DNA of 64,000 bases from Chryseobacterium sp. LAM-KRS1 (GTDB taxonomy: Bacteria > Bacteroidota > Bacteroidia > Flavobacteriales > Weeksellaceae). Position numbers and translations under genes: made by a program. The stretch is taken from NCBI RefSeq assembly GCF_013184525.1, contig NZ_JAAOIZ010000001.1, forward strand, positions 806,001-870,000. Reading direction: 5' to 3'. The notes below the pieces were generated by a model. That model made no database searches, was not told where the DNA came from, and saw only the letters and a program-made list of their open reading frames with translations. This document shows positions 36,466 through 44,996 of the stretch, piece after piece. Each line of letters opens with the position of its first letter. Within the stretch, counting starts at the first letter, position 1.

Positions 36466-37521
36466 ATGAAAAAATACATACTTAGCTTTCTGCTTTTTAT
36501 AATAAGTGTAGCGATAGTACAGGCAGAACAATTATATGTTAATCCCAGGACCGGCAACGATACCAGTTCCGGAATAAAAGAACAACCTCTGAAAACAATT
36601 GCAGAAGCAGCAAGACGCGTCAACCAAAATAAGGAAAAGGAATCCACTACAATCATTCTTTCGGAAGGTATCCATCTGATCACCGAGACTGTTGTATTCA
36701 GTAACGATAAGTATACCCCTAAAAACCGTTTGGTTATTCGTGCGGAGATTATGCCTGATGATGCAGATTGGGGGCCTCAAAAAATGCCGGTTGTCGTTAC
36801 AGCAGCACCCCTTGTACCGGGTGTGGGAGGAGAAGAGGCAAGAGGCATACAACCGGAGGTTAGTCATGTGACTATTGAAGGTCTTAGATTTACGGGAAGC
36901 CCTGACTATTCTTATATAGATGGTAAAAACTTACGCAGGTCTTATCCCATTTGGAGGGATGGCAAAAAATTAGATGATCTTCTGGTAACGCAGTGTCTTT
37001 TTACCGGAAATCCGGATGTATTGCCGTTGCATGTAGGGGTTATAGCTAATGGATATGGTCTGGTGGTTGATCATTGTGTATTTTTCAATTGTAAAAATCC
37101 TGTTGTTTTCTGGAAAAATGAAGGAGCTAAGGGGAGCAGAAGTGCCATGCGTTATTCATTGGTTTATGGAGGTTATTTCAGTGGGGTCTGGACTACAAAA
37201 GGTACTGATGGTGACTATTTTGATTTTCATCATAATATCATTGCAAATACGACTACGGTATGGATAAGGGAAAAAGGAAGTACACTGAGATACAAAGCCT
37301 CTGATTGCATTTTTACAGACTATAAAAATATGGCAGGATTTGGTGACGGTGCAATAGGTGGTAATGATTTAACTTCCTCAGATTTTCTGGATATGAAAAA
37401 CGTGCAGACTACAGGAACTGTACAAATTGAAAAAGATCAGAGTAAGCGTAATTATCTTCAGCTGGCGGAGGGGTCGTTGGGCTCAAACCTAAAAGCAGGA
37501 CTTTTTAAAAAAAATCAATAA
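36466..37521 (+). CDS. Secreted right-handed beta-helix protein
   Basis: A 351-residue exported protein. ATG 36466 starts a clean signal peptide (YILSFLLFIISVAIVQA); the in-frame start at 36415 would put 17 extra residues before it. The mature part begins with LYVNPRTGNDTSSG and QPLKTIAEAARRVN, the DUF1565-type opening of pectate-lyase-like parallel beta-helix proteins, followed by repeated short beta turns (VVDHCVFFNCKNPVVFW, HHNIIANTTTVW). It may bind or cleave a polysaccharide; no catalytic residues can be named. Confidence 0.8.
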   Translation: MKKYILSFLLFIISVAIVQAEQLYVNPRTGNDTSSGIKEQPLKTIAEAARRVNQNKEKESTTIILSEGIHLITETVVFSNDKYTPKNRLVIRAEIMPDDADWGPQKMPVVVTAAPLVPGVGGEEARGIQPEVSHVTIEGLRFTGSPDYSYIDGKNLRRSYPIWRDGKKLDDLLVTQCLFTGNPDVLPLHVGVIANGYGLVVDHCVFFNCKNPVVFWKNEGAKGSRSAMRYSLVYGGYFSGVWTTKGTDGDYFDFHHNIIANTTTVWIREKGSTLRYKASDCIFTDYKNMAGFGDGAIGGNDLTSSDFLDMKNVQTTGTVQIEKDQSKRNYLQLAEGSLGSNLKAGLFKKNQ

Positions 37522-37539
37522 GTATATAGTTTAGATGAC

Positions 37540-37580
37540 AAAGAATCCTGTAGTTTTTAAAATTGCAGGATCTTTATTTT
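37540..37580 (+). terminator. Terminator after the beta-helix gene
   Basis: Arms AAAGAATCCTG and CAGGATCTTT (one bulge), 14-nt loop, followed by ATTTT. Confidence 0.6.
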
Positions 37581-37721
37581 ACTGTAACCAATGAAAATTT
37601 CGCAAATATCATATATCTCAGCCAGGGCCAAAAAGTATGTGTTTTTCTTTTGATCTGTCATGTTTTTTTATAACTTTAACAGGCTTTGTATTAGCGAATT
37701 ACTTAATTATTTATTCCGATT

Positions 37722-38537
37722 ATGCAGATTTTGCCATCAGCTGTTTTAGCGCCTTACGTAAAGAATTATACGGTTGTAACGATTGGTAAAGATATCACGG
37801 ATGCTGTATTTTATCCCAGTGGTTATATCGATTTGATTATTAATATTTCTGGCGGATCAGCTGCGACTATCATTAATGGCAAAAGAAAAGATACCCCGTC
37901 TGTAGAATTACTCGGACATATTACACTTCCTACCAGACTTACGGTCTTAAAAAATACCACGGTACTCATCGTAAGAATTTATCCTCATGCCAGCACTTTA
38001 TTTTTTGATGATCCGGTCTCTGAATTTACAAACTATGCCACTGATATGTATGATGTAACAGCAGAAAGTACAACCTTGTATGATCGTATCATGATGGCGG
38101 GTGACTTGTCCGGCCAGGTTAAAATAGTAGAAGACTTTTTGTTGCAGCAAATGAGAAAAAATGAAAACCGATTGAAAAAAGTGTCGATGGTTCTGGCTCT
38201 TAGTAAGCGGATTTCATTTGATCATCAGCCATTAAATTTAAACCGGTTATCTGAAGACTCCGGACTATCGGAAAGATATATTCAAAAACTTTACATGAAC
38301 AATATCGGTATCAGTCCGGCAGCCTTTACGTCCGTCATCCGATTTAACAGATCCCTGCATCTGGTGCTTAATACCCGGTCATCACTGACTTCTATCGCCT
38401 ATGATTGCGGGTATTATGACCAGGCACATTTTATCCGGGAATTTAAAAGATTTACGGGTATTGTTCCCTCAGAATCCCGGAGTTTCCTAATTGAAAACGG
38501 GAAAGATTTTCAAGAGGCTGTCAATGTAGGCTTTTAG
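37722..38537 (+). CDS. AraC-family regulator with DUF6597-type N-terminus
   Basis: Transcription factor of 271 residues. The N-terminal part (LPSAVLAPYVKNYTVV, FYPSGYIDLIINISGG) is the sensor type also seen in the gene at 28346. The HTH pair spans about 165-265 (LNRLSEDSGLSERYIQKLYM and LTSIAYDCGYYDQAHFIREF). The stop codon is 1 bp from the stop of the convergent NTF2-like gene. Confidence 0.84.
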   Translation: MQILPSAVLAPYVKNYTVVTIGKDITDAVFYPSGYIDLIINISGGSAATIINGKRKDTPSVELLGHITLPTRLTVLKNTTVLIVRIYPHASTLFFDDPVSEFTNYATDMYDVTAESTTLYDRIMMAGDLSGQVKIVEDFLLQQMRKNENRLKKVSMVLALSKRISFDHQPLNLNRLSEDSGLSERYIQKLYMNNIGISPAAFTSVIRFNRSLHLVLNTRSSLTSIAYDCGYYDQAHFIREFKRFTGIVPSESRSFLIENGKDFQEAVNVGF

Positions 38538-38538
38538 C

Positions 38539-38991
38539 CTATTTTGCTGGATGATTACTGCTAAACATATCGCGATGCATTTTCCATCCGTTTTTTGTAT
38601 TTTTCCAGATGACCATTACTTTTCCATCGTCTATTTTCTTACCGTCAAGATCTCTCATTTCATAAAAACTTTCTTCAGTAATGAATGTTTTATCATTCCC
38701 ATATAAATGCTGAATTGTAAATGTAACATGTACCTTAGGTCCACCTTTAAAGAATGAAGCTATTTGCTCCCGTCCGCACACGGGTGAAGCGCCGGGAGGG
38801 AACAGACATGCATCTTCAGTATATCTGGTAAGAATAGATCCATCGTCCTTATTGGCGAGATCTGCATAGATGGCATTGCTTGATTCTATGGCTTTCCTGG
38901 CACTTTTTGACACCATATCTGTATTTTGGGCTTTGCAAAAACCGGCAAACGCTATGAATACGCTTACCATAACTACTTTTTTCATTTTCAT
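38539..38991 (-). CDS. Secreted SnoaL/NTF2-like protein (SgcJ/DUF4440 type)
   Basis: A 150-residue protein with a signal peptide (VVMVSVFIAFAGFCKAQ) and one cone-shaped alpha+beta NTF2-like domain: the N-terminal helices (AIESSNAIYADLANKDDGSI), YTEDACLFPPGASPVCG, and a final Trp-rich strand (GWKMHRDMFSSN). Such proteins bind small molecules or act as isomerase-like enzymes; function here unknown. Start could also be 6 bp later (second Met). Confidence 0.78.
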   Translation of the reverse strand: MKMKKVVMVSVFIAFAGFCKAQNTDMVSKSARKAIESSNAIYADLANKDDGSILTRYTEDACLFPPGASPVCGREQIASFFKGGPKVHVTFTIQHLYGNDKTFITEESFYEMRDLDGKKIDDGKVMVIWKNTKNGWKMHRDMFSSNHPAK

Positions 38992-39119
38992 TTTTTTTAC
39001 AAAGTAACCGATTGATCGAAAATGAAAATTGTATAATTGCGAACTAATATTAATTTTTTCTTTTAACCTTATGCAGATTAAAGGATGGTTTGATACAAAT
39101 GAAAAATGAACAATACTAT

Positions 39120-39950
39120 TTAAGCATGAAGTACCAATATTGCTTTTACGGATTTGTTAAGAATTTCTTCTACAGTGCTGCTGCTAAATAAGCGGTAAAT
39201 AATATTATGATTTCTTTTAACCAGACACAAAATGTCTGTTTCATTATTATCAATAAACTCTATAATTCCATTTGATGTTTTACCCTCCTCATCGATATAA
39301 TTGAAATTAATTTCTACAGAGGGAAACTGTGCCGTGAGCTTTTTTTCACCATTCTTTATAACCTTAGGGTTGGTTTCTTTTTCAGAAATATGAAGAACCT
39401 CAAGTTTTTTAGGCTTAGAAACTTTCAGAATCTGATTTAAAGCTTTAACATCCCTTACAGATAATTTTGTTGTTTTATAATCGGTGGCCAGCGTAATGAC
39501 AGGAACTTCTGGCATTGCACTTTCAATAGGAACAATTAATGTAGGGATCCGGATTTTAGATAGTGCCATACTGGTGTTGCTGCCTACAATTCCCTTGATA
39601 CCCGTAGCACCTGTAATCCCCATCACCAAAAATGAAACTTCATAGTATTCTGCATATTTGGTCACCACATTTCGAAGAAAACCCACATCACAGATTGTTT
39701 TAACCGGAATGTCTTTATATTCTTCACTCTGAATAAAACTTTCTGTCCATTCCTGAAGAGCCTTTCTCTTTCGCGCATAATAATCCTCGATAAAGACAAC
39801 ATTGTAAATATTATTATTGATTCCCTCTGTGGGATGTATGGCATTTAAAACTGTTATCTCCATTTTTAAAGCTTTAGCAAGGGATAATGCATAAAGCATA
39901 GCGTTCCCGGCACTGTGAGAGAAATCGGATGCAACCAGTATTTTTTTCAT
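39120..39950 (-). CDS. Universal stress protein, two tandem Usp domains
   Basis: A 276-residue cytoplasmic UspA-family protein. Domain 1 (about 1-140) has the ATP-binding pattern GITGATGIKGIVGSNTSMAL (GxxGx9GS); domain 2 (about 150-276) is degenerate at that place (CLVKRNHNIIYRLFSSSTVE). It lies 51 bp downstream of the Pit-type phosphate transporter on the same strand, so they likely share a transcript. A paralogue is at 48083-48931. Confidence 0.86.
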   Translation of the reverse strand: MKKILVASDFSHSAGNAMLYALSLAKALKMEITVLNAIHPTEGINNNIYNVVFIEDYYARKRKALQEWTESFIQSEEYKDIPVKTICDVGFLRNVVTKYAEYYEVSFLVMGITGATGIKGIVGSNTSMALSKIRIPTLIVPIESAMPEVPVITLATDYKTTKLSVRDVKALNQILKVSKPKKLEVLHISEKETNPKVIKNGEKKLTAQFPSVEINFNYIDEEGKTSNGIIEFIDNNETDILCLVKRNHNIIYRLFSSSTVEEILNKSVKAILVLHA

Positions 39951-40001
39951 TTTTTTGTTTTTGATGATAATTTGATTAATCTAAAAGGAGACCATGTTAA
40001 A

Positions 40002-41414
40002 TTAAATAAACAGGTGAAAGAGTGTAAACAATAACAAAGATAATATTATTGAAACAGGTAAAGTAAGAATCCAGGCCATCCCGATATTTTTCAATGTGCC
40101 TGCGTTCAGGTTATTCTTGCCTCCTGATGCTACCATAGATCCGGCAATTCCACTTGACAATACATGGGTGGTACTAACTGGTAGCCCCAAAAATGTACTG
40201 ATACCGATGGTTGAAGCCGCTACAATTTCACTTGAAGCTCCTTGCGCATAATTCAGGTGTTCATTACCAATCTTTTCACCAATGGTTACTGCAATTCTTT
40301 TCCAGCCGATCATTGTTCCCAATCCCAATGAAACTGATATGATAATAATAACCCATACCGGTGCAAACTCAGTAAGTTTATTTAATTCAGCTGCCTGATG
40401 CATAAGTTGGCTCCTATTCGTATCATCAATGATTATCTTTTTATCATCATTGATCATTTTAATGGACTTTACGAGAGTTTCAACCTGTTTTCGGAAGGCA
40501 TAGGTTCCTTTTTTATCTTTTTCATTTTTATAAGCCAGCTGTTTTTTTACAGCTTCGATCTGTTGACTTATGGAAACCAATTCATTTCGGTTTTCAATAG
40601 ATGCAGCGGCTATACCTTGTACGAGCTTTTCTGTATGATTCAGGGTGTAGATGATCCTGTCATTGGGAATATCATGATTGATCGCAAATTTGGCAGGAAG
40701 GAATGCAATAAGGATGAGCATAAAAAGACCGACACCCTTTTGCCCGTCGTTGCTTCCATGAAAAAAACTGACCAAAGTACAGGTGGTAATTAAAATACCT
40801 CTGATTACCAAAGGAGGTTTATCATTTTCTTCTTCCGGGATATGAAACAGTGCTTTATAGCGGAGAACATATTTAAAGAACCACATTATCAGAATAGCCA
40901 GTCCAAAACCCACAATAGGAGAAAGGATGAGTGACAGCCCTATTTCTTTTGCCTTTCCCCAGTTCACACCACCTCCGTAATACCAGCTGAAACCAAGACC
41001 GGCACCAATCAGTGAACCGATGAGGGTATGTGAGCTCGAACAGGGAATACCCAGGTACCATGTTCCAAGATTCCAGATGATGGATGCAATTAGCACAGCA
41101 AGTACCAGGCTTGCCCCGACAGCTATGGGAAGTGTCATAAGCGTGTCCATGGGTACCAGTTTCAGGATTCCCATCGCTACAGCAATCCCACCCGTGAAAA
41201 CACCAAGAAAATTCCAGAGACCGGACCAGGGGATGGCAATAACGGGCTTAAGGGCTTTGGTATAAATAACTGTGGCAACTGCATTGGCTGTATCATGAAA
41301 GCCATTTACAAATTCAAAGACAACTACAGCAAATAAGGATAAAGCAAAAACGATCACTAAGCCTATGGTTAATTCTGATTCTCCAGAAAAAGGCAGGGTA
41401 GTGTTTAAAAGCAT
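40002..41414 (-). CDS. Inorganic phosphate transporter, PiT family
   Basis: Inner-membrane low-affinity phosphate/cation symporter of 470 residues. The twin family signatures are visible: GFHDTANAVATVIYTKAL near the N-terminus and LGLPVSTTHVLSSGIAGSM near the C-terminus. A soluble loop of about 110 residues between the halves (EKLVQGIAAASIENRNELVS) is predicted helical. Followed by a universal stress protein gene 51 bp later. Confidence 0.9.
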   Translation of the reverse strand: MLLNTTLPFSGESELTIGLVIVFALSLFAVVVFEFVNGFHDTANAVATVIYTKALKPVIAIPWSGLWNFLGVFTGGIAVAMGILKLVPMDTLMTLPIAVGASLVLAVLIASIIWNLGTWYLGIPCSSSHTLIGSLIGAGLGFSWYYGGGVNWGKAKEIGLSLILSPIVGFGLAILIMWFFKYVLRYKALFHIPEEENDKPPLVIRGILITTCTLVSFFHGSNDGQKGVGLFMLILIAFLPAKFAINHDIPNDRIIYTLNHTEKLVQGIAAASIENRNELVSISQQIEAVKKQLAYKNEKDKKGTYAFRKQVETLVKSIKMINDDKKIIIDDTNRSQLMHQAAELNKLTEFAPVWVIIIISVSLGLGTMIGWKRIAVTIGEKIGNEHLNYAQGASSEIVAASTIGISTFLGLPVSTTHVLSSGIAGSMVASGGKNNLNAGTLKNIGMAWILTLPVSIILSLLLFTLFHLFI

Positions 41415-41707
41415 ACAATATTTTTATTTAAGTAAAAAGATATCCGTGCAGTATGCCCCAATGATTGCGTTAAGAATAGATGCCCGGTACTTTTCACTTT
41501 AACAAAGAAAAGTGATTTAATTTATCTGTATTTAAACGGATCATTAATAATTTGTTATGCTTTAGGGACCGACTGTTTTAATGTGGTCAATCGGGATTTT
41601 GATTGGAGTTGATCTGGACTAAAACTTCTTCTGTTTTTGTCAATGAATAGTCTGTGGAAACAGAAGTTATACCCTCTAAAAAAATGATTGAGTGCAGATG
41701 ATTAAGT
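41415..41707. other. Upstream region of the phosphate transporter
   Basis: About 290 bp up to the peptide terminator, A/T-rich, with no gene, no clear -7 box and no repeat that I can see. Confidence 0.5.
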
Positions 41708-41743
41708 AAAAGCATCCTTTAGATACTTCTAAAGGATGCTTTT
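41708..41743 (-). terminator. Terminator of the GG-leader peptide pair
   Basis: Near-perfect stem of about 16 bp (AAAAGCATCCTTTAGA / TCTAAAGGATGCTTTT) with a 4-nt loop. It lies 45 bp beyond the stop of the second peptide gene on the minus strand and is likely to act in both directions. Confidence 0.75.
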
Positions 41744-41787
41744 TATTAAAGTTAATGAACCGTATTGATCGGATCGCCTTTCAGCTT

Positions 41788-41934
41788 TTAACTTAGTATT
41801 TCACACGGTGCAAAGCATACTACCGATGGACATCTTTTAATTCCCGGAGGAGGGCAGCAATCATTCGAGCAACCTACTGCTCCGCCATTGATATTCTTCA
41901 ATTGGTCTCTTGTAATTTTTGTGAAATTTTTCAT
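41788..41934 (-). CDS. Bacteriocin-like GG-leader peptide, Cys-rich
   Basis: A 48-residue peptide too short for usual gene finding. Leader MKNFTKITRDQLKNINGG ends in Gly-Gly; the core of 30 residues has six Cys (GCSNDCCPP and later single Cys) and several Pro. The leader is nearly the same as that of the adjacent peptide at 41962-42105 (28 bp away). Peptides of this kind are common in Chryseobacterium and are often annotated as bacteriocins. Exported product and function are inferred; no transporter is adjacent. Confidence 0.75.
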   Translation of the reverse strand: MKNFTKITRDQLKNINGGAVGCSNDCCPPPGIKRCPSVVCFAPCEILS

Positions 41935-41961
41935 AATAATAAAATTTGGATAAAATTAAAA

Positions 41962-42105
41962 TTAAGGTTGGTTTCCGCCACCGCATCCATCGAATGGCAT
42001 ACATTGCCATTTTCCACCGATTAAGCAGATCTGGCCACCAGGACAGTTAATTCCTCCTTTAATTGTTTTCAAATCCTCTCTTTTGATTTTTTGTAAATTT
42101 TTCAT
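41962..42105 (-). CDS. Bacteriocin-like GG-leader peptide, Gly/Cys-rich
   Basis: A 47-residue peptide with leader MKNLQKIKREDLKTIKGG and a 29-residue core rich in Gly (eight) with four Cys (NCPGGQIC, QCMPFDGC). First of the tandem pair on the minus strand, 28 bp before the second peptide. Both start with the same nucleotide context (TTATTATGAAAAATTT). The divergent gene on the other side is a secreted alpha/beta hydrolase. Function inferred from the leader type only. Confidence 0.75.
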   Translation of the reverse strand: MKNLQKIKREDLKTIKGGINCPGGQICLIGGKWQCMPFDGCGGGNQP

Positions 42106-42419
42106 AATAAATTAAGTTTAGTTCGAGTTAAAATTAATCAAATTTCATTTACATCACTAAAATTATCTGATAAATTTTCAGGTAAAATTTGATTTGTCTA
42201 TTGATTTTACATTGATTTTATAGATATGTAGTAAAAAAAATATTTAAGAAATAACAGGAATTCCCGCAAAAAACAAGATCAGCAAAGAAAACTGTTTACC
42301 CCAATAAAATCTTGCCCTATGGCAAGCGAACTTTTCTAATGGCTTAGTAATTTTGGATAAAAGTTTTTTGATCTGTTTGAGATAAGATCAAAAAAAATAA
42401 ACCAAATTAAAATATTACT
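42106..42419. other. Divergent control region between peptide pair and alpha/beta hydrolase
   Basis: A/T-rich, no gene. It has a -7 box TAATTTTG at 42348-42355 for the plus-strand gene, and a 6-bp hairpin CTTGCC-CTAT-GGCAAG at 42311-42326 upstream of it. Confidence 0.45.
42348..42355 (+). promoter_or_regulatory. -7 promoter box of the secreted alpha/beta hydrolase
   Basis: TAATTTTG fits TAnnTTTG. The leader to ATG 42420 would be about 58 nt. Confidence 0.5.
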
Positions 42420-43295
42420 ATGAAAAATCTATTCAAATTTGATACGTTTCGTAAGCCATTGATCATGATTGTAATTATGATGTTAACGGCTTCGCATTTG
42501 TATGCACAGAAAATCAAGCCTTCCGGAAGCGGGTATGTTCCGGTAGAAGGAACTAAGGTTTACTATGAAGTATACGGAGAGGGCAGACCGGTAGTTTTAT
42601 TGCATGGTGCTTTTATGACCATTGATATGAATTGGGGACAACTGATCCCTGAATTATCAAAAACCAGGAAAGTGATTGCTATAGAATTGCAGGGACACGG
42701 TCATACACCTTATTCGGACAGGAAATTGTCACATGCCACATTAGCAAAGGATGTGGAAAAAGTAATGGATTATCTTAAAGTTGAGAGTGCTGATGTAGTA
42801 GGTTATAGTTTTGGAGGTGCCATCGCCTATGAGTTTGCTATCCAGAGTCCAAAGAGATTAAAAAATCTTGTTATTATTTCTGCTACTTATAAAAGCGCGG
42901 GTTGGCTACCGGAAATTAATAATGCTTTTAAGGGAATGAAACCGGATGTTTTTAATGGTAGCCCTATGCAAACTGCTTATGATGCTGTAGCTCCTGATAA
43001 GACAAAATGGACCAAATTTCTTGAGCAAATGATGGCTTCTGCATCGGAATCTTATAATATGGGAGATGAGAATATCGCAAAAATTACAGCTCCTGTACTG
43101 ATCATAGCTGGGGATAACGACGGCCTCGATAAAATTGAGCTTGTAAAAACCTATAAATTATTAGGTGGAGGTATTGCAGGAGACTTTGGAGCCTTGCCCA
43201 AATCACAATTAGCCATTGTACCGGGTCAAAACCATGTCAGCCTTATGATGCAGACTTCGACCATACTGAATTACCTTAATGCTTTTTTAAAGTAA
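42420..43295 (+). CDS. Secreted alpha/beta hydrolase
   Basis: A 291-residue exported enzyme (signal peptide IMIVIMMLTASHLYAQ). The alpha/beta-hydrolase core has VVLLHGAFMT (oxyanion hole), the nucleophile elbow VVGYSFGGAIA, the acid in IIAGDNDGLD and the His in PGQNHVSL. Similar to serine esterases, haloperoxidase-like. Followed by the DHFR-like gene after 53 bp. Substrate unknown. Confidence 0.83.
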   Translation: MKNLFKFDTFRKPLIMIVIMMLTASHLYAQKIKPSGSGYVPVEGTKVYYEVYGEGRPVVLLHGAFMTIDMNWGQLIPELSKTRKVIAIELQGHGHTPYSDRKLSHATLAKDVEKVMDYLKVESADVVGYSFGGAIAYEFAIQSPKRLKNLVIISATYKSAGWLPEINNAFKGMKPDVFNGSPMQTAYDAVAPDKTKWTKFLEQMMASASESYNMGDENIAKITAPVLIIAGDNDGLDKIELVKTYKLLGGGIAGDFGALPKSQLAIVPGQNHVSLMMQTSTILNYLNAFLK

Positions 43296-43348
43296 TTTAA
43301 TTAAAGGATCAGCGTAATAATTTTAATACATCATAAAAAATTAATAAA

Positions 43349-43942
43349 GTGAGAAAAATAACCGTTTTATCCATGATAACATTGGATGGTATTATGCAGG
43401 CTCCCGGAGGACCTGAAGAGGATACCTCTGGAAACTTCAGATATGGAGGGTGGACAGCGTCCTATGGAGATGAGCTTTTTGGAGAGATTATGAAAGAAGA
43501 GATGAAGCCTTCAGATTATATTTTAGGAAGGAAAACATTTGAAATTTTTGAATCCTATTGGCCTGAGCATGCAAACTTTTGGCCTGCAATTAATGAAGGG
43601 ACAAAATATGTCTTGTCTAAAGAGAGGGAGACATCTGATTGGAAAAATACCGTATTCTTAAAAACTTTGGAAGATATCAGAATGCTTAAAAACACAGAAG
43701 GATCGGATATTCAGGTATGGGGAAGCAGCGAGCTAATTCACCTGCTGCTTGAAAATGATCTGGTAGATGAACTAAGACTTAAAATCTATCCGTTGATCCT
43801 TGGCAAGGGAAAAAGACTTTTTGATGAGAATGGAATTCCTTCAGCATTTAAATTAACAGAAAATCACGTGACTTCGAAAGGGGTTATGATCGCAGCTTAT
43901 CAACGTGACGGAGACGTCGTAACGGGTAATGTTGAAATATAA
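43349..43942 (+). CDS. Dihydrofolate reductase-like protein (RibD C-terminal family)
   Basis: A 197-residue paralogue of the protein at 29152, starting with GTG (MRKITVLSMITLDGIMQAPG); the ATG eight codons later would remove the first strand of the fold. NADPH-binding family blocks are YILGRKTFEIFESYWP, VWGSSELIHLLLEN and PLILGKGKRLFDENG. Substrate unknown. Confidence 0.85.
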   Translation: MRKITVLSMITLDGIMQAPGGPEEDTSGNFRYGGWTASYGDELFGEIMKEEMKPSDYILGRKTFEIFESYWPEHANFWPAINEGTKYVLSKERETSDWKNTVFLKTLEDIRMLKNTEGSDIQVWGSSELIHLLLENDLVDELRLKIYPLILGKGKRLFDENGIPSAFKLTENHVTSKGVMIAAYQRDGDVVTGNVEI

Positions 43943-43983
43943 TGACCTTTTTATTGAACTAATTTAACCTAAATATTTAAAAA

Positions 43984-44880
43984 TTATAAATTGTTTATGG
44001 CCCAGTTCTCAATTTTTTGGTAATCATCATGCTCTTTTCGTACAGTATGAATATACAGATGGAAAAGAGTATAATGGATACGGTAGCATTGTAGCCGTTC
44101 TTCTATATGCTCAAAATTGATATACCCGGGTTTCATATTCAGCCAGATCGAAAGAAAATCAGGACCAGTATCCCTTATCCAGGGTTCATTCATATGCAGT
44201 AAATCATAAAGCGGGTCGCCAAGCATCATTTCGGCCCAATCCAGAACAGCGGTTACTTTTCGGTTTCCGTCCAGTAAAAGATTATCAAACCCGAAGTCTC
44301 CATGAAGGATATATTTTTCATTGGGCAGATAAGGGAAAAAGCTTTTCATTTTTTCGATAAGATGTGTGAAAAGCTGTCTGTTAAGCCATGAGGTCTGGGC
44401 AAGATGTTGCCAGCTTGCAGTCGTTTTGCTATTATAAAATGATAAGAGAAAATGCTGCCAGCTTGGAAACATGCCTTTTCCCTGGGCATCGGTAAAGCCC
44501 CAACCGCTGAGGTTCGTGGTATCGCTCAGGTGGATATTTTCCAATTGCCGGATGATTATTTTTGCAAGCTCTGTTTGCGAATAATGATCAAGATGGTCCA
44601 TGATCTCATCGGAAGGATCACCATTTGCCTGTCTTGAAATACAGTAGTATACATTATCATGATAATTTCCGTATTCCAAAACTTCAGGAATAGGAATTTT
44701 CGTATTATTCAGATGTATAAAAGCCCAATGGTCTTTCATAAAATCCTGTACATGATTGCCTGTTCTGATAATGTATTGCTGCCCTTCAGCAGTAAAACTA
44801 TATGCCTTAGACCACCATCCTTCAGCAATAAATTGGAGGTTAAAGATCTTTCCAAATTTTTTGGTTAAAAAATTTTCCAT
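43984..44880 (-). CDS. Aminoglycoside phosphotransferase-like kinase
   Basis: A 298-residue protein kinase-fold phosphotransferase (APH family). The catalytic loop YILHGDFGFDNLLLD (HGDxxxxN) and the metal-binding AVLDWAEMMLGDPLYDL are clear. The closest known members include hygromycin and macrolide kinases as well as many of unknown substrate, so a resistance role cannot be assumed. It lies 116 bp downstream of a MATE pump on the same strand, with a terminator between them. Confidence 0.82.
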   Translation of the reverse strand: MENFLTKKFGKIFNLQFIAEGWWSKAYSFTAEGQQYIIRTGNHVQDFMKDHWAFIHLNNTKIPIPEVLEYGNYHDNVYYCISRQANGDPSDEIMDHLDHYSQTELAKIIIRQLENIHLSDTTNLSGWGFTDAQGKGMFPSWQHFLLSFYNSKTTASWQHLAQTSWLNRQLFTHLIEKMKSFFPYLPNEKYILHGDFGFDNLLLDGNRKVTAVLDWAEMMLGDPLYDLLHMNEPWIRDTGPDFLSIWLNMKPGYINFEHIEERLQCYRIHYTLFHLYIHTVRKEHDDYQKIENWAINNL

Positions 44881-44934
44881 ACTTCAATTTTTCAAGCATT
44901 AATTTACAAATTAAAAACAGCTGGACCTAACTAA

Positions 44935-44962
44935 AAGAAGCCACTCAATAGAGTGGCCTCTT
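44935..44962 (-). terminator. Terminator of the MATE gene
   Basis: Minus-strand hairpin with core GCCACTC / GAGTGGC and a 4-nt loop, followed by TTCTTTTAG. It separates the MATE gene from the kinase gene. Confidence 0.65.
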
Positions 44963-44996
44963 CATTTTAGAAAATTATGGTATAATAAGTCCGGGA

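Noticed and set aside
43984..44880. Aminoglycoside resistance gene
   Set aside because: The APH fold is clear, but members act on many substrates; nothing here points to an antibiotic, so no resistance claim is made.
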